Assembly (NCBI GenBank): GCA_027493625.1
Contig: JAOSKM010000001.1
Coordinates: forward strand, 1,145,489 to 1,209,488
Direction of reading: 5' to 3'
Source: Planctomycetota bacterium
GTDB taxonomy: Bacteria; Planctomycetota; UBA8742; UBA2392
DNA: 64,000 bases
The notes under the pieces were generated by a model. It was not told the DNA's origin. It worked only from the letters and a program-made list of their open reading frames with translations, and searched no databases. Of this stretch, positions 1 through 8,515 are shown piece after piece. The translations under genes were made by a program, and so were the position numbers. Within the stretch, counting starts at the first letter, position 1. Each line of letters opens with the position of its first letter.

Positions 1-302
1 ACCGCCCCGCCCGCGCCCTTGCGCCGCGCGACGTTGGCCAGTCTCACGTGCTCAAGCTCGCGCACCTCAGCACGGTAGACCACGCCACCCAGCACGATGT
101 CAGTGCCTTCCTTGCCGCGATGGTAGCCGAAGCGCGTGGAATCGCCGTTCAGCTGCGCGACCTGCACCTTGCTGCGCAGGGGCGTGCTGACGCGCACGGG
201 AAAGGTGCCGCCGGCGTGTGAGACGAACAACTGCCCTTCGCGCTCGAACACGCGCACCTGGTGCTTCACGCCGTCAATCTCGATCTCGTAGTCCATGGCC
301 AT
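1..302 (-). CDS. Biotin carboxyl carrier (biotinyl) subunit of acyl-CoA carboxylase, 3' end cut by window edge
   Basis: The reverse strand reads MAMDYEIEIDGVKHQVRV and continues for about 100 residues to the window edge without a stop. The start (ATG at 302, or 296) lies 3 bases after the biotin carboxylase stop, so the two are translationally linked. Residues 1-95 resemble the N-terminal linker region of small biotin carrier proteins that work with propionyl/acetyl-CoA carboxylases. The biotin-accepting MKM motif would lie outside the window, so the assignment rests on position after the carboxylase and on the N-terminal pattern. Confidence 0.7.
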   Translation of the reverse strand, partial: MAMDYEIEIDGVKHQVRVFEREGQLFVSHAGGTFPVRVSTPLRSKVQVAQLNGDSTRFGYHRGKEGTDIVLGGVVYRAEVRELEHVRLANVARRKGAGGA

Positions 303-304
303 GG

Positions 305-1798
305 CTACCTCAACCTCGGCAGGCTGCTGGAACTCCAGGGGTCGAAGGCGATTTCGCCGGCCTTGCCCTGCGCGGCGCGCACCTTCTTCAGGTGGCGGTA
401 CTCCATCAGCGCTGCCAGTACGGCCGCTTCCTGGCCGCGTTCGCGGCGGGTCAGCTCAAGCATGTGCTTCTCGACCCAGTGGATGTTGAAGGCGCCCTTC
501 ACGACATCGGGGTGCCGCAGCAGGCTGGCGTGGAACGGGATGGTGGTTGACACACCCACCACGGTGAAGCGAGCCAGTGCCTGCAGCGCAAGGTCGATGG
601 CCGCCTTGCGGTCCTTCCCGTGCACAATCAGCTTGGCTACTAAACTGTCATAGAACTGCGTGACCGAGTCACCGGTGTGGTAGCCGGCGTCCACGCGGAT
701 ACCGTCGCCTTCCGGTGGCTCGAAGGCCTCGATGTAGCCGAGGCTGGGCATGAACTCGAAGAACGGGTCCTCGCTGTTGATGCGCAGCTCGATGGCGTGG
801 CCGTTCTGCCTGATCTGCTCCTGCGCCAACTCCAGCTTCTCGCCGGAGGCCACGCGCAACTGCAGCTCGACAAGGTCCACGCCGGTCACTTGCTCCGTTA
901 CCGGGTGCTCCACCTGCAGGCGGGTGTTGACCTCGCAGAAGTACCAGCTTCCCGCCTGCTCGTCGTACAGGAACTCGCAGGTACCCGCGTTGGTGTAGCC
1001 GGCTGTCTGCGCGATCTTCACGGCGTCGGCGCAGATCTTCGCGCGCTGCTGCGGCGTCAGGCTGGGGCTGGGGGTTTCCTCCAGCAGCTTCTGGTGGCGG
1101 CGCTGCAGGCTGCACTCGCGCTCGAAGAAGTGCAGTACCTTACCGTGCTCGTCGGCCACGATCTGCACTTCGATGTGCCGCGGCGCGGGCAGGAACTTCT
1201 CCACCAGCAGCGCATCGTCGCCGAAGCTGGCCTTGGCCTCACGCGCCGCCTTGGGCAGCATCATCGTGAGGTCTTCGAGGTTGTCGGCGCGGTGCATGCC
1301 CTTGCCGCCGCCGCCGGCCGCGGGCTTCACCATGACGGGGAAGCCGATCTGCTGCAGGGCCTTGACGATCTCAGGGTCGGCCTGGCCGCTGCACTTGATC
1401 CAGGGCGTGACGGGCACGCCGGCCTGCTCCGCCACGGCCTTGGCGTTGCGCTTGTCGCCCAGGCGGTCGATGGCCCCGCTGGAGGGGCCGATGAACTTGA
1501 CGCCCGCGTCCTCGCAGGCCTTGGCGAAGAGCGCATTTTCAGCCAGGAAACCGTAGCCCGGGTGGATGCCGTCGGCTTGATGCTCAAGGGCGAGCTGCAC
1601 GATGCGGTTGATGTTCAGGTAGCTGTCGGCTGAGGGGGATGGGCCGAGGTAGTGGGCTTCGTCGGCCTCGCGCACGAAGGGCAGGTGTGCGTCGGCGTCG
1701 GAAAAGACGGCAATGCTGTGCACGCCGAGTTTGCGGCAGGCGCGAATCACGCGCAGGGCGATTTCGCCACGGTTGGCAATCAGGACACGTTTGAGCAT
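305..1798 (-). CDS. accC: Biotin carboxylase subunit of acetyl/propionyl-CoA carboxylase
   Basis: A 497-residue ATP-grasp enzyme that carboxylates the biotin carrier with bicarbonate and ATP, the first half-reaction of acyl-CoA carboxylation. It opens with MLKRVLIANRGEIALRVIRA, the typical N-terminal fold. It has the glycine-rich ATP loop AAGGGGKGMH near residue 165 and the catalytic stretch EVNTRLQVEHPVTE near residue 290. The C-terminal biotin carboxylase domain is complete and slightly extended. A rho-independent terminator (1841-1870) separates it from the lipoprotein gene upstream, so it and the biotin carrier may be transcribed from their own promoter. The beta subunit of the same enzyme lies 1.4 kb upstream on the same strand. 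It could serve acetyl-, propionyl- or another acyl-CoA; the sequence does not decide. Confidence 0.93.
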   Translation of the reverse strand: MLKRVLIANRGEIALRVIRACRKLGVHSIAVFSDADAHLPFVREADEAHYLGPSPSADSYLNINRIVQLALEHQADGIHPGYGFLAENALFAKACEDAGVKFIGPSSGAIDRLGDKRNAKAVAEQAGVPVTPWIKCSGQADPEIVKALQQIGFPVMVKPAAGGGGKGMHRADNLEDLTMMLPKAAREAKASFGDDALLVEKFLPAPRHIEVQIVADEHGKVLHFFERECSLQRRHQKLLEETPSPSLTPQQRAKICADAVKIAQTAGYTNAGTCEFLYDEQAGSWYFCEVNTRLQVEHPVTEQVTGVDLVELQLRVASGEKLELAQEQIRQNGHAIELRINSEDPFFEFMPSLGYIEAFEPPEGDGIRVDAGYHTGDSVTQFYDSLVAKLIVHGKDRKAAIDLALQALARFTVVGVSTTIPFHASLLRHPDVVKGAFNIHWVEKHMLELTRRERGQEAAVLAALMEYRHLKKVRAAQGKAGEIAFDPWSSSSLPRLR

Positions 1799-1840
1799 GG
1801 GGACGGAATTTAGGGCGCAGGCGGACTTTGGGCCAGAGGC

Positions 1841-1870
1841 AAAAAGAAAGGCGCGCCGCAGCGCGCCTTT
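1841..1870 (-). terminator. Rho-independent terminator after the 1887-2481 lipoprotein gene
   Basis: A perfect 10-bp stem (AAAGGCGCGC pairing with GCGCGCCTTT, 4-base loop) is followed on the minus strand by CTTTTT. It begins 17 bases after the stop of the lipoprotein gene and lies before the biotin carboxylase start. Confidence 0.85.
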
Positions 1871-1886
1871 CGTGTGACTCGGGCAA

Positions 1887-2481
1887 CTACTCTTCCTTCG
1901 GCTTCTTGGGCAGTTCCTTTTCCATGCCCACGTTGAAGGAACGCAGGTACCAAAGGTTGTTGATGCGCACGCAGCTGATCTTCACGCTGTCTCCGTAGCC
2001 GTTCATGAAGAAGAACTCGGCTTCGCCGTGGCCTTCCTCCTTGAGCTCGTAACTGCCTTCCGCGCAAGCCCAGGTCATTTCCAGGCGCTTGTCGAGGTCA
2101 TCGTTGGCGTACAGCTTGTACAAGCCGCGACGCAGAGCGTAGCCCTTGCCCTTGCTCATGTTCTTCCAGGCCTCTTCCCCGTCGATGCCGGACTTGCTCT
2201 TGGGGTCCATACCGTTGTCGCCCTCGAGGCGCGCCTTGTAGTCCTTCCACAGGTCGTACTTTTCTTCGATGCGCCACTTGCGCACTTCGCCAAGCGCGCT
2301 TTCGTCCTCAAACTCCTGGTAGGTCAGGCCCTCGATGGAATCGAAATCCTTGGCCAGGAACTTCTTCATGAAATCATCGGCGATGCTCTTCCGGGTCGGG
2401 CGTACCGCCGCCGCCGCCGCCGCAAGCCGACATTGCAAGCACTACAAGCACCACCGGTGCCAGCTTCATGAAATTCTTCAT
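1887..2481 (-). CDS. Small lipoprotein of unknown function, apparent frameshift after the signal peptide
   Basis: From ATG 2481 the first frame encodes MKNFMKLAPVVLVVLAMSAC followed by glycines: a lipoprotein signal peptide with lipobox AMSAC. That frame soon stops. The mature part (from about 2438 to 1887) continues in the next frame, with a run of GCG codons and then a lysine- and glutamate-rich domain of about 170 residues ending KKPKEE. One extra base in or just after the run of GGC triplets near 2400-2420 explains the switch. The mature part has no family I recognise. It sits between the carboxylase beta subunit and the biotin carboxylase, next to a second lipoprotein of similar size. 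A sequencing error or a real phase-variable tract are both possible. Confidence 0.6.
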
Positions 2482-2524
2482 ATCCCCGCTTCTCCTCTTC
2501 CGGTTTTCCAACGCTATTGAGCGA

Positions 2525-3214
2525 CTACTGTTTTTCGCGCTTACGCGCGTCTTCGAGCGCGCGCAGGATGCTAGGCTTTACATCAAATTTCCAGACCCCA
2601 CTATGACGAACCCAGGAATATCTGTCGGGGTCGCCGTTTTTCACCAGCACCGTGGCGCGATCGCCCTCGATCACGATGTCCTTGATGTTCGCCTTACTGA
2701 ACAGGCGGTGCGTGCGCTCCGAGCCCTCCGGCGTCAGCTGGGGCGTCATTCGCCACACGTAGTAGTCCTTGGGCGTCATATTGTCCGGGTCCGGCGGCAG
2801 CGTGGCCAGCAGCGCAATCTGCCGTTGGCGCTCGTCCTCGTGCGTTTGTGCACCCGGCTCAAGGGTGGCCTTTGCCATCCTCACGGTCGCCCGAGCGCCC
2901 GGCGGATCGGTGCCTTCCAGTTCGCGCCGGAACCAGTCCTGCGCGTCCGGGCTGAGCCGCTCCCACATCGCGTCCGTGTCTTTCTTCATCACGGAATCCG
3001 CCCATTCCATCATGGCCTTGTGCACGGCCTCCTGGTCCGGGTTCAACTCGGCCTGCTGCGGGCAGGCGGCTAGCAGCAGCGAGAGGATCAGCAGCAGGGC
3101 GAGATTCAGGTTTCTGGATTTTGGATGTTGGAGTGAACTGGCTGGGCGACTCACGGGCAAATCCTTGTCGGGGCTGGTTTCGGCTAGCTTCCCAACCGAT
3201 CTACGCGCAGCCAC
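2525..3214 (-). CDS. Lipoprotein of unknown function with an unusually long N-terminal region
   Basis: 229 residues from ATG 3214. The hydrophobic core LALLLILSLLLAAC ends in a clear lipobox, but it begins only after about 35 polar residues. Those residues are encoded by DNA between and within two AT-rich repeat arms (3103-3250). No ATG or GTG in frame lies closer to the signal core, so the repeat appears to have replaced or extended the original start. The mature part (about 180 residues, ending DARKREKQ) has a helix-rich start followed by a beta-rich half and resembles small DUF4878/NTF2-like lipoproteins only loosely. It is co-directional with the lipoprotein at 1887-2481. Function unknown. 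Confidence 0.65.
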   Translation of the reverse strand: MAARRSVGKLAETSPDKDLPVSRPASSLQHPKSRNLNLALLLILSLLLAACPQQAELNPDQEAVHKAMMEWADSVMKKDTDAMWERLSPDAQDWFRRELEGTDPPGARATVRMAKATLEPGAQTHEDERQRQIALLATLPPDPDNMTPKDYYVWRMTPQLTPEGSERTHRLFSKANIKDIVIEGDRATVLVKNGDPDRYSWVRHSGVWKFDVKPSILRALEDARKREKQ

Positions 3215-3250
3215 TCTAATCCGAAATCCAAAATCCTGAATTCAAAATCA
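3103..3250. repeat. Inverted pair of AT-rich short tandem repeats (core ATCCAAAATCC)
   Basis: Arm 3103-3137 (TTCTGGATTTTGGATGTTGG) and arm 3214-3250 (GAAATCCAAAATCCTGAATT) are imperfect reverse complements made of near-heptamer units, strikingly AT-rich against the GC-rich background. They enclose the start of the lipoprotein gene. Same architecture as the other intergenic hairpins in this window. Confidence 0.6.
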
Positions 3251-4798
3251 CAACGGTATGTTGCCGTGCTTCTTCGGCGGGTTCACATCGCGCTTGTGGC
3301 GGACTACCTCAAGCGAACGAATCAGTCGCTTGCGCGTCTCCCGCGGCCGGATCACGCCATCGATGTAGCCCCTGGCCGCCGCATCGTAGGGATTGCTGAA
3401 GCGCTCACGGTAGTCGGAGATCAGCTTCTGCTGCATCTCCGGCCCGTCGGCAGCCGCCAGTTCGCGCGCGTACAGGATGTTCACGGCGCCCTGGGCGCCC
3501 ATCACGGCAATCTCGGCCGTGGGCCAGGCATAGTTCACGTCGCTGCGGATGTGTTTGCTGGACATCACGCAGTAGGCGCCGCCGTAGGCCTTGCGGGTGA
3601 TCACGCACAGCTTGGGTACCGTCGCTTCGCAGTAGGCGTAGAGCAGCTTGGCGCCATGCTTGATGATGCCGTTGTGTTCCTGGTTCACGCCGGGCAGGAA
3701 GCCGGGCACGTCCTCGAACGTGACGAGCGGGATGTTGAAGGCGTCGCAGAACCTCACGAAGCGAGCACCCTTGAGGCTGCTGGCGATGTCGAGGCAGCCG
3801 GCAAGCACCATGGGCTGCTGCGCCACGATGCCGACGCTGTGGCCGCCCAGGCGCGCGAAACCGACGATCAGGTTCTGGGCGTAGTTCTTGTGCACCTCGA
3901 AGAAGTCGCCGTCGTCAACGATGGTCTCGATCACGTCGAGCATGTTGTAGGGCTTTTCCGGGTGGTCGGGCACGATGCGGTCGAGCCGGTCGTCCTCGCG
4001 CTCGGGATCGTCGTCGGGCTCAACGAAGGGCGGCGGCTCCAGATTGTTCTGGGGCAGGAAGCTGAGCAGCTTCTTGATCGCCACGATGCAATCCGGTTCT
4101 GTTTCGCTGGTGAAGTGGCTGACGCCGCTGGTCTCACCGTGCACGGAGGCGCCGCCCAGGCCCTCCATGTCGATCTCTTCGTGCGTGACGGATTTGATCA
4201 CGTTGGGGCCGGTCACGAACATGTGGCTGGTGCCTTCCACCATGAACACGAAGTCAGTGATCGCCGGGCTGTAGACCGCGCCGCCGGCGCAGGGGCCCAT
4301 GATCGCGGAGATCTGCGGGATTACGCCGCTCGCCAGCGTGTTGCGCAGGAAGATGTCGGCGTAGGCGCCGAGGCTCGCCACGCCCTCCTGGATGCGCGCG
4401 CCGCCGCTGTCGTTGAAGCCGATGATCGGGCAGCCGTTCTTGAGCGCCTGTTCCATGATCTTGACGATCTTGGCGCCGTAGCGCTCGCCCAGGCTGCCGC
4501 CGAACACGGTGAAGTCCTGCGCGAACACGTAGACCGGACGGCCGTAAACGCGGCCGACGCCGGTGACCACGCCGTCGCCGAGGAATTTCTTGTCGGCCAG
4601 GCCGAACTCGTGGGCGTTGTGGGTGACGAAGGCGTCGATTTCTTCGAAGCTGCCCTCGTCGCAGAGCAGGGCGATGCGCTCGCGCGCCGTCAGCTTGCCG
4701 GACTTGTGCTGCTTCTCGACGCGCGCCGAGCCGCCGCCCTCCTGGGCCTGTTCGGTCATGCGGTCCAGGCGCTCAAGGGCCTCACGCTGCGAAAGCAC
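3248..4798 (-). CDS. Acyl-CoA carboxylase carboxyltransferase (beta) subunit, propionyl-CoA carboxylase type
   Basis: 516 residues with both halves of the crotonase-fold carboxyltransferase in one chain, as in PccB. The N-terminal half has GHKSGK-like and LTARERI motifs and the oxyanion stretch [13 protein letters not shown] near residue 130. The C-terminal half has the matching glycine-rich oxyanion motif and ends in the typical KHGNIPL. It transfers carboxylate from biotin to the acyl-CoA. The biotin carboxylase and carrier genes follow on the same strand after two lipoprotein genes. The substrate (propionyl-, acetyl-, methylcrotonyl-like) cannot be fixed from sequence alone; the KHGNIPL ending and length fit propionyl-CoA carboxylases best. 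Confidence 0.9.
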   Translation of the reverse strand: MLSQREALERLDRMTEQAQEGGGSARVEKQHKSGKLTARERIALLCDEGSFEEIDAFVTHNAHEFGLADKKFLGDGVVTGVGRVYGRPVYVFAQDFTVFGGSLGERYGAKIVKIMEQALKNGCPIIGFNDSGGARIQEGVASLGAYADIFLRNTLASGVIPQISAIMGPCAGGAVYSPAITDFVFMVEGTSHMFVTGPNVIKSVTHEEIDMEGLGGASVHGETSGVSHFTSETEPDCIVAIKKLLSFLPQNNLEPPPFVEPDDDPEREDDRLDRIVPDHPEKPYNMLDVIETIVDDGDFFEVHKNYAQNLIVGFARLGGHSVGIVAQQPMVLAGCLDIASSLKGARFVRFCDAFNIPLVTFEDVPGFLPGVNQEHNGIIKHGAKLLYAYCEATVPKLCVITRKAYGGAYCVMSSKHIRSDVNYAWPTAEIAVMGAQGAVNILYARELAAADGPEMQQKLISDYRERFSNPYDAAARGYIDGVIRPRETRKRLIRSLEVVRHKRDVNPPKKHGNIPL

Positions 4799-4862
4799 GC
4801 CTTCAGGCAGGTCGGGGCGCAGGCGGGAAGTGTTTTTTTAGTTTTCCCCATAGGGCCGGTAT

Positions 4863-4893
4863 GAAACCACGGATGAACACGATTGAACACGAG
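4863..4893. repeat. Short tandem decamer-like repeat (GGATGAACAC)
   Basis: GGATGAACAC is followed by GATTGAACAC, after CCAC. It lies in the gap between the carboxyltransferase start and the DUF5615 gene. A small example of the short-unit tandem repeats scattered through the intergenic DNA here. Confidence 0.4.
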
Positions 4894-4900
4894 TAACTTG

Positions 4901-5266
4901 CTACTTGAGGGGAAGCACGCGAATCTTCGCAAACCCTGTGTGAACAGTAACAATGGCGCCAGCCTCCAGCTCGTCCGCGTGTGTGGCAATGGTCTGAGTT
5001 ACGAGTGCGCCAACATCTTCAGGGGCTGGTGAGTCAGACCTGATCTGTACGACGCTGGGTTTTGTCAGGCCCTGCGTTGCAAGGATGGACCCAAAGTCGA
5101 GATCTTGGGTAAGCACGACTGCGTCGTTGTTTGCCGCCCATTCCACGATCTGATCATCTGCTGCATCTGCCGGTCCAACCTTTCGCCAATGCAGAGCGTC
5201 GAATCCGGCCTCTATGAGGTACGGCTCCCAATCCGTCGTCAGGCAGCAATCGATCAAAATCCGCAT
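4901..5266 (-). CDS. DUF5615 PIN-like toxin family protein
   Basis: 121 residues from the ATG at 5266 (MRILIDCCLT). The N-terminal acidic motif (ILIDCCL), the central VVLTQDLDFGSILAT with two aspartates and the C-terminal beta strand are typical of DUF5615 proteins, a PIN-like nuclease family usually paired with DUF433 antitoxins. A DUF433 gene lies upstream on the same strand but 204 bp away, whereas these pairs usually overlap or abut. The upstream in-frame ATG at 5305 would add 13 residues not typical of the family. Toxicity is an inference from the family. Confidence 0.8.
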   Translation of the reverse strand: MRILIDCCLTTDWEPYLIEAGFDALHWRKVGPADAADDQIVEWAANNDAVVLTQDLDFGSILATQGLTKPSVVQIRSDSPAPEDVGALVTQTIATHADELEAGAIVTVHTGFAKIRVLPLK

Positions 5267-5427
5267 GATCAACCTCTGCCCGATGAGATACGCACGTACT
5301 GCCAATGGTGCAATGCCCGCCCTGCCACCGACACGCGGGAAAAGCTGTCAGGAACTCAACAACTAATGACTTTCCAAAGACTTAACGTGGTCGGGAAAAA
5401 TCTCACTGACACTACCCTATGTAGTGG

Positions 5428-5477
5428 CGCTTAGCCCGCCTGAAGCGAGATTGCGGGTGATGAACGTTTGCTAAGCG
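5428..5477. repeat. Nested inverted repeat at the end of the DUF433 gene
   Basis: CGCTTAGC (5428-5435) pairs with GCTAAGCG (5470-5477), and CCGC (5436-5439) with GCGG (5453-5456). The outer arm overlaps the DUF433 stop codon. It could be a weak terminator or processing hairpin between antitoxin and toxin. Confidence 0.4.
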
Positions 5478-5692
5478 TGGACTTCGGACTCGGTCATCCG
5501 CCAACTGGCATAGGCCAGCGCTTCGTCGATGTCCTCTGGCTTGAGATCAGGATAGCCTTCGAGGATGCGCTCACGCGAATGGCCTTTGGCAAGCATGCCG
5601 AGGATGGTCGATACGGGTATACGCGTGCCCCTAATGCACGGCCTGCCACGCATGATGGCTGGATCGACTGAAATTCGCTCGAACTTTACCAT
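5471..5692 (-). CDS. DUF433 antitoxin-like protein
   Basis: 73 residues. The pattern ISVDPAIMRGRPCIRGTRIPV, then ILGMLAKGHS and ILEGYPDLKPEDIDEALAYA, is the classic DUF433 winged-helix fold. DUF433 proteins act as presumed DNA-binding antitoxins to DUF5615 PIN-like proteins. It begins 23 bp after the fabG stop, in the place where acpP normally follows fabG. The partner toxin gene follows after 204 bp. Confidence 0.85.
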   Translation of the reverse strand: MVKFERISVDPAIMRGRPCIRGTRIPVSTILGMLAKGHSRERILEGYPDLKPEDIDEALAYASWRMTESEVHA

Positions 5693-5715
5693 GCGAACAG
5701 CTTATCACGCTTCAG

Positions 5716-6462
5716 CTACGCCGTCATCCCGCCGTCTACTACTAGCACTTGCGCTGTGATGTAGGCGCCGGTGTCTGCCGCCAGGAACACGGCCGCATTG
5801 GCTATGTCCGTGGGCTGGCCGAAACGGCCGAGGCGAATGCCCTTCAGGGCTTCTTCTTTTACCTTGGCGTCGAGCGTGGCCGTCATGTCGGTCTCGATGA
5901 AGCCGGGCGCGATCACGTTGGCTGTCACCCCGCGCCCCGCAAGCTCCTTGGCGACGCTCTTGGTGAAGGCGATCAGGCCGCCCTTGCTGGCGGCGTAGTT
6001 GGCTTGGCCCGCGTTGCCTGCTACGCCCACCACACTGGCGATGTTGAGCAGGCGGCCGTGCTTGCTTTTCATCAGTGCGCGCGAGGCCGCACGGGTGATG
6101 TTGAAGGCGCCCTTCAGGTTGGTGTTCAGCACCAGCTCGTAGTCTTCATCACTGAGGCGCATCAGCAGGTTGTCGCGCGTAATGCCGGCGTTGTTCACCA
6201 CGATGTCGATGCCGCCCAGCTTCTCCTGGGCCTGCTTCACCACGTCGTTGCAGGCCGCGCCGCTGGCGACGTCCAGGCCGAATGCCTCCACAATCGCTGC
6301 GCCGCGGTCTTTGCAGGCGGCGACTGTGTCCGACAACCGCTCCGGCGAAGTGGCGATCAGCGCCAGGTCCGCGCCCTCCGCGGCAAACGCCTCGGCGATT
6401 GCGCGGCCGATGCCGCGCGACGCGCCGGTGATCAGTGCCTTGCGACCTTGCAGTGCGCCCAT
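5716..6462 (-). CDS. fabG: 3-oxoacyl-[ACP] reductase
   Basis: 248-residue short-chain dehydrogenase that reduces 3-oxoacyl-ACP with NADPH in fatty-acid elongation. It shows the NADP-binding TGASRGIGRA at residues 12-21, NNAG near 91, and the catalytic Ser with YAASK (Tyr/Lys) near 155. Length and the C-terminal LVVDGGMTA are typical. It lies 14 bp after fabD in the rpmF-plsX-fabH-fabD-fabG cluster. No acpP follows; a DUF433/DUF5615 pair is there instead. Confidence 0.95.
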   Translation of the reverse strand: MGALQGRKALITGASRGIGRAIAEAFAAEGADLALIATSPERLSDTVAACKDRGAAIVEAFGLDVASGAACNDVVKQAQEKLGGIDIVVNNAGITRDNLLMRLSDEDYELVLNTNLKGAFNITRAASRALMKSKHGRLLNIASVVGVAGNAGQANYAASKGGLIAFTKSVAKELAGRGVTANVIAPGFIETDMTATLDAKVKEEALKGIRLGRFGQPTDIANAAVFLAADTGAYITAQVLVVDGGMTA

Positions 6463-6476
6463 CTGGATAACCCTTT

Positions 6477-7427
6477 CTATGCGATAGCGGCCGCGAGTTC
6501 CTCGGCCTTGCCGATGCTGACGCGATTGGCGGAACGCGCCACACGCTTGAGCAGACCGGCAAGCACGTTGCCGGGGCCGAGTTCAATGAAGGTGTCGTAG
6601 CCGGCATCCACCAGCTTCTGCATGCTGCGCGCCCACAGCACCGGCGCGGTCAGTTGCCGCACGAGGTTGGCCTTCAGCATATGCGGGTCCGCGTGCTCGG
6701 TGGCATCGACGTTGGCAATCACGCCGATGCTCGGCGCGTGGAAACTGGTGGTCTCGATCTGCGCTGCCAGCCGTTCACGGGCAGGCTCCATCAGCGGGCT
6801 GTGGAAGGCGCCCGCCACTGCCAGCGGCACCGTCAGCTTTGCGCCTGCCGCCTTGGCCAGTTTCATGGCCTCCTCGACGGCGGCCACTTCGCCGCTGATC
6901 GCCACCTGGCCCGGGGCATTGAAATTGGCCAGCACCACGACGCCCTTGTCGCGCGCGGGTGCGATCGCCTGTTCAAGCTTGTCGTCGTCCAGGCCGACGA
7001 TGCTGGCCATGGTCGAAGGCTTCAGGTCGCAGGCTTCCTGCATGTATTTGCCGCGGGCGCGCACCAGCACCAGCGCGTCTTCCCACGACATCGCGCCGGC
7101 GGCCGCCAGCGCCGAGTACTCGCCCAGGGACAGGCCGGCCGTGCAGTTTGCACTTTCCAGCAACTCGCGTCCGCGCCGGTGCGTCTTGAGCGACGCCACC
7201 ACGGCCCACGAATGGGCCAGGATGGCGGGCTGCGAGACATCGGTGCGGTTCAGCTCATCTTCCGGGCCCTCGAAGCACAGGCGCGAAAGCCGGAATCCAA
7301 GCAGCTTGTCGGCCTTCTCGAAGACCTGCTGCGCCTCGGGGTATTTCTCGACCAGGTCTTTGCCCATGCCGACGTGCTGGGCACCCTGGCCGGGGAAGAG
7401 CAATGCGGCTTTGGCTGGCGTGTTCAC
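6477..7427 (-). CDS. fabD: Malonyl-CoA:ACP transacylase
   Basis: 316 residues. Transfers malonyl from CoA to ACP. It begins with the usual LLFPGQGAQHVGMG, has the nucleophile elbow GLSLGEYSAL near residue 100, and the catalytic His in FHSPLM near 200. It lies between fabH and fabG on the minus strand. Confidence 0.95.
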   Translation of the reverse strand: MNTPAKAALLFPGQGAQHVGMGKDLVEKYPEAQQVFEKADKLLGFRLSRLCFEGPEDELNRTDVSQPAILAHSWAVVASLKTHRRGRELLESANCTAGLSLGEYSALAAAGAMSWEDALVLVRARGKYMQEACDLKPSTMASIVGLDDDKLEQAIAPARDKGVVVLANFNAPGQVAISGEVAAVEEAMKLAKAAGAKLTVPLAVAGAFHSPLMEPARERLAAQIETTSFHAPSIGVIANVDATEHADPHMLKANLVRQLTAPVLWARSMQKLVDAGYDTFIELGPGNVLAGLLKRVARSANRVSIGKAEELAAAIA

Positions 7428-7507
7428 GGTTCACCTCAACGGCAATTGGCGGCCGATGCTTCGGTCGGATTACACTGTCGTCGCGCGCCTGTCGACGGGC
7501 GGCGGCA

Positions 7508-8491
7508 CTACCACCTGATCAGATTATAACCCCAGCTGAGCCCGCCGCCGAAAGCTTCGAGCAGGATGTAGTCGCCGCGCTTGATGCGCCCGGCGGCCAG
7601 GGCCTCGTCAAAGGCGATCGGGATGCTGGCGGAACTGGTGTTCCCGTAGCGGTCGATGTTTATCAGCACGCGGTCCATGCCGATACCGACGCGCTTCATG
7701 GCGCTCTCGATGATGTTCACGTTGGCCTGGTGCGGAATCACCAGCGCGACGTCGTCGGGCTTGATGCCACCGCGGCTGCAGGCCTCCTCGGCCATCTCGG
7801 TGAACTTCTGCACCGCGAACTTGTAGACCGTGCGGCCCTTGAGCGCGATGGTGTGCATGTTCTTCTCAACCGTTTCATGCGAGGCGGGCATGCGGCTGCC
7901 ACCGGCGGCGACGTTGAGGGCATCGTAGTCGAAGCGCGCTCCGTTGCGTGAGCAGACCACGGTGCCTCGCCCCTCCGTGCGGGTCACGACCGCCGCGCCC
8001 GCGCCGTCGGCGAACAGGATACAGCTGCCGCGATCGGTGAAGTTGGTGATCGATGAAAGCTTTTCCGCGCCGATCACCAGCACATTTTTATAGCTGTCGG
8101 TGTTCACCAGCGCGGCACCCAGCTCAAGCGCGTAGACGAAGCCGGCGCAGGCGGTGCTGATGTCCAGGGCGGGAATGTCGCCCATCTGCAGGCCCTGCTG
8201 CACCCAGCAGGCGGTGTTGGGAAATGTGTTGTCGGGGCTGGCGGTAGCCAGCAGGATGTAGTCGATGTCGGTCGGCTTCAGTTCCGCGCGGTCCAGGGCG
8301 ATTTTCGCCGCGCGCAGCGCCATGTCTGAGGTGAATTCGTTTTCGCCGGCGAAGCGCCGCTCACGGATGCCGGTGCGCTGAAAGATCCAGTCGTCGCTGG
8401 TGTCGACGATTTTCGACATGTCGTCATTGGTGACCACACGCTCGGGAACGTACGCGCCGATGCTTCGAATGCCTGCCTGCTGCTTGCTCAC
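7508..8491 (-). CDS. fabH: 3-oxoacyl-[ACP] synthase III
   Basis: 327-residue initiating condensing enzyme joining acetyl-CoA to malonyl-ACP. The catalytic triad is visible: Cys in DISTACAGFVYAL (about residue 114), His in VIPHQANVNI (about 248) and Asn in RYGNTSSASIP (about 278). It ends with GGGLSWGYNLIRW, as usual. It lies 24 bp after plsX and 80 bp before fabD. Confidence 0.96.
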   Translation of the reverse strand: MSKQQAGIRSIGAYVPERVVTNDDMSKIVDTSDDWIFQRTGIRERRFAGENEFTSDMALRAAKIALDRAELKPTDIDYILLATASPDNTFPNTACWVQQGLQMGDIPALDISTACAGFVYALELGAALVNTDSYKNVLVIGAEKLSSITNFTDRGSCILFADGAGAAVVTRTEGRGTVVCSRNGARFDYDALNVAAGGSRMPASHETVEKNMHTIALKGRTVYKFAVQKFTEMAEEACSRGGIKPDDVALVIPHQANVNIIESAMKRVGIGMDRVLINIDRYGNTSSASIPIAFDEALAAGRIKRGDYILLEAFGGGLSWGYNLIRW

Positions 8492-8515
8492 TGCGGCTTT
8501 CCGGGTTGTGTGTGG

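Noticed and set aside
3266..4864. 532-codon plus-strand frame opposite the carboxyltransferase
   Set aside because: Antisense shadow in GC-rich DNA; composition is H/A/V/D-rich with no domain.
5428..5477. Integron attC-like site near the DUF433/DUF5615 pair
   Set aside because: Nested inverted repeat is present, but no GTTRRRY/RYYYAAC core is seen and no integrase is nearby.
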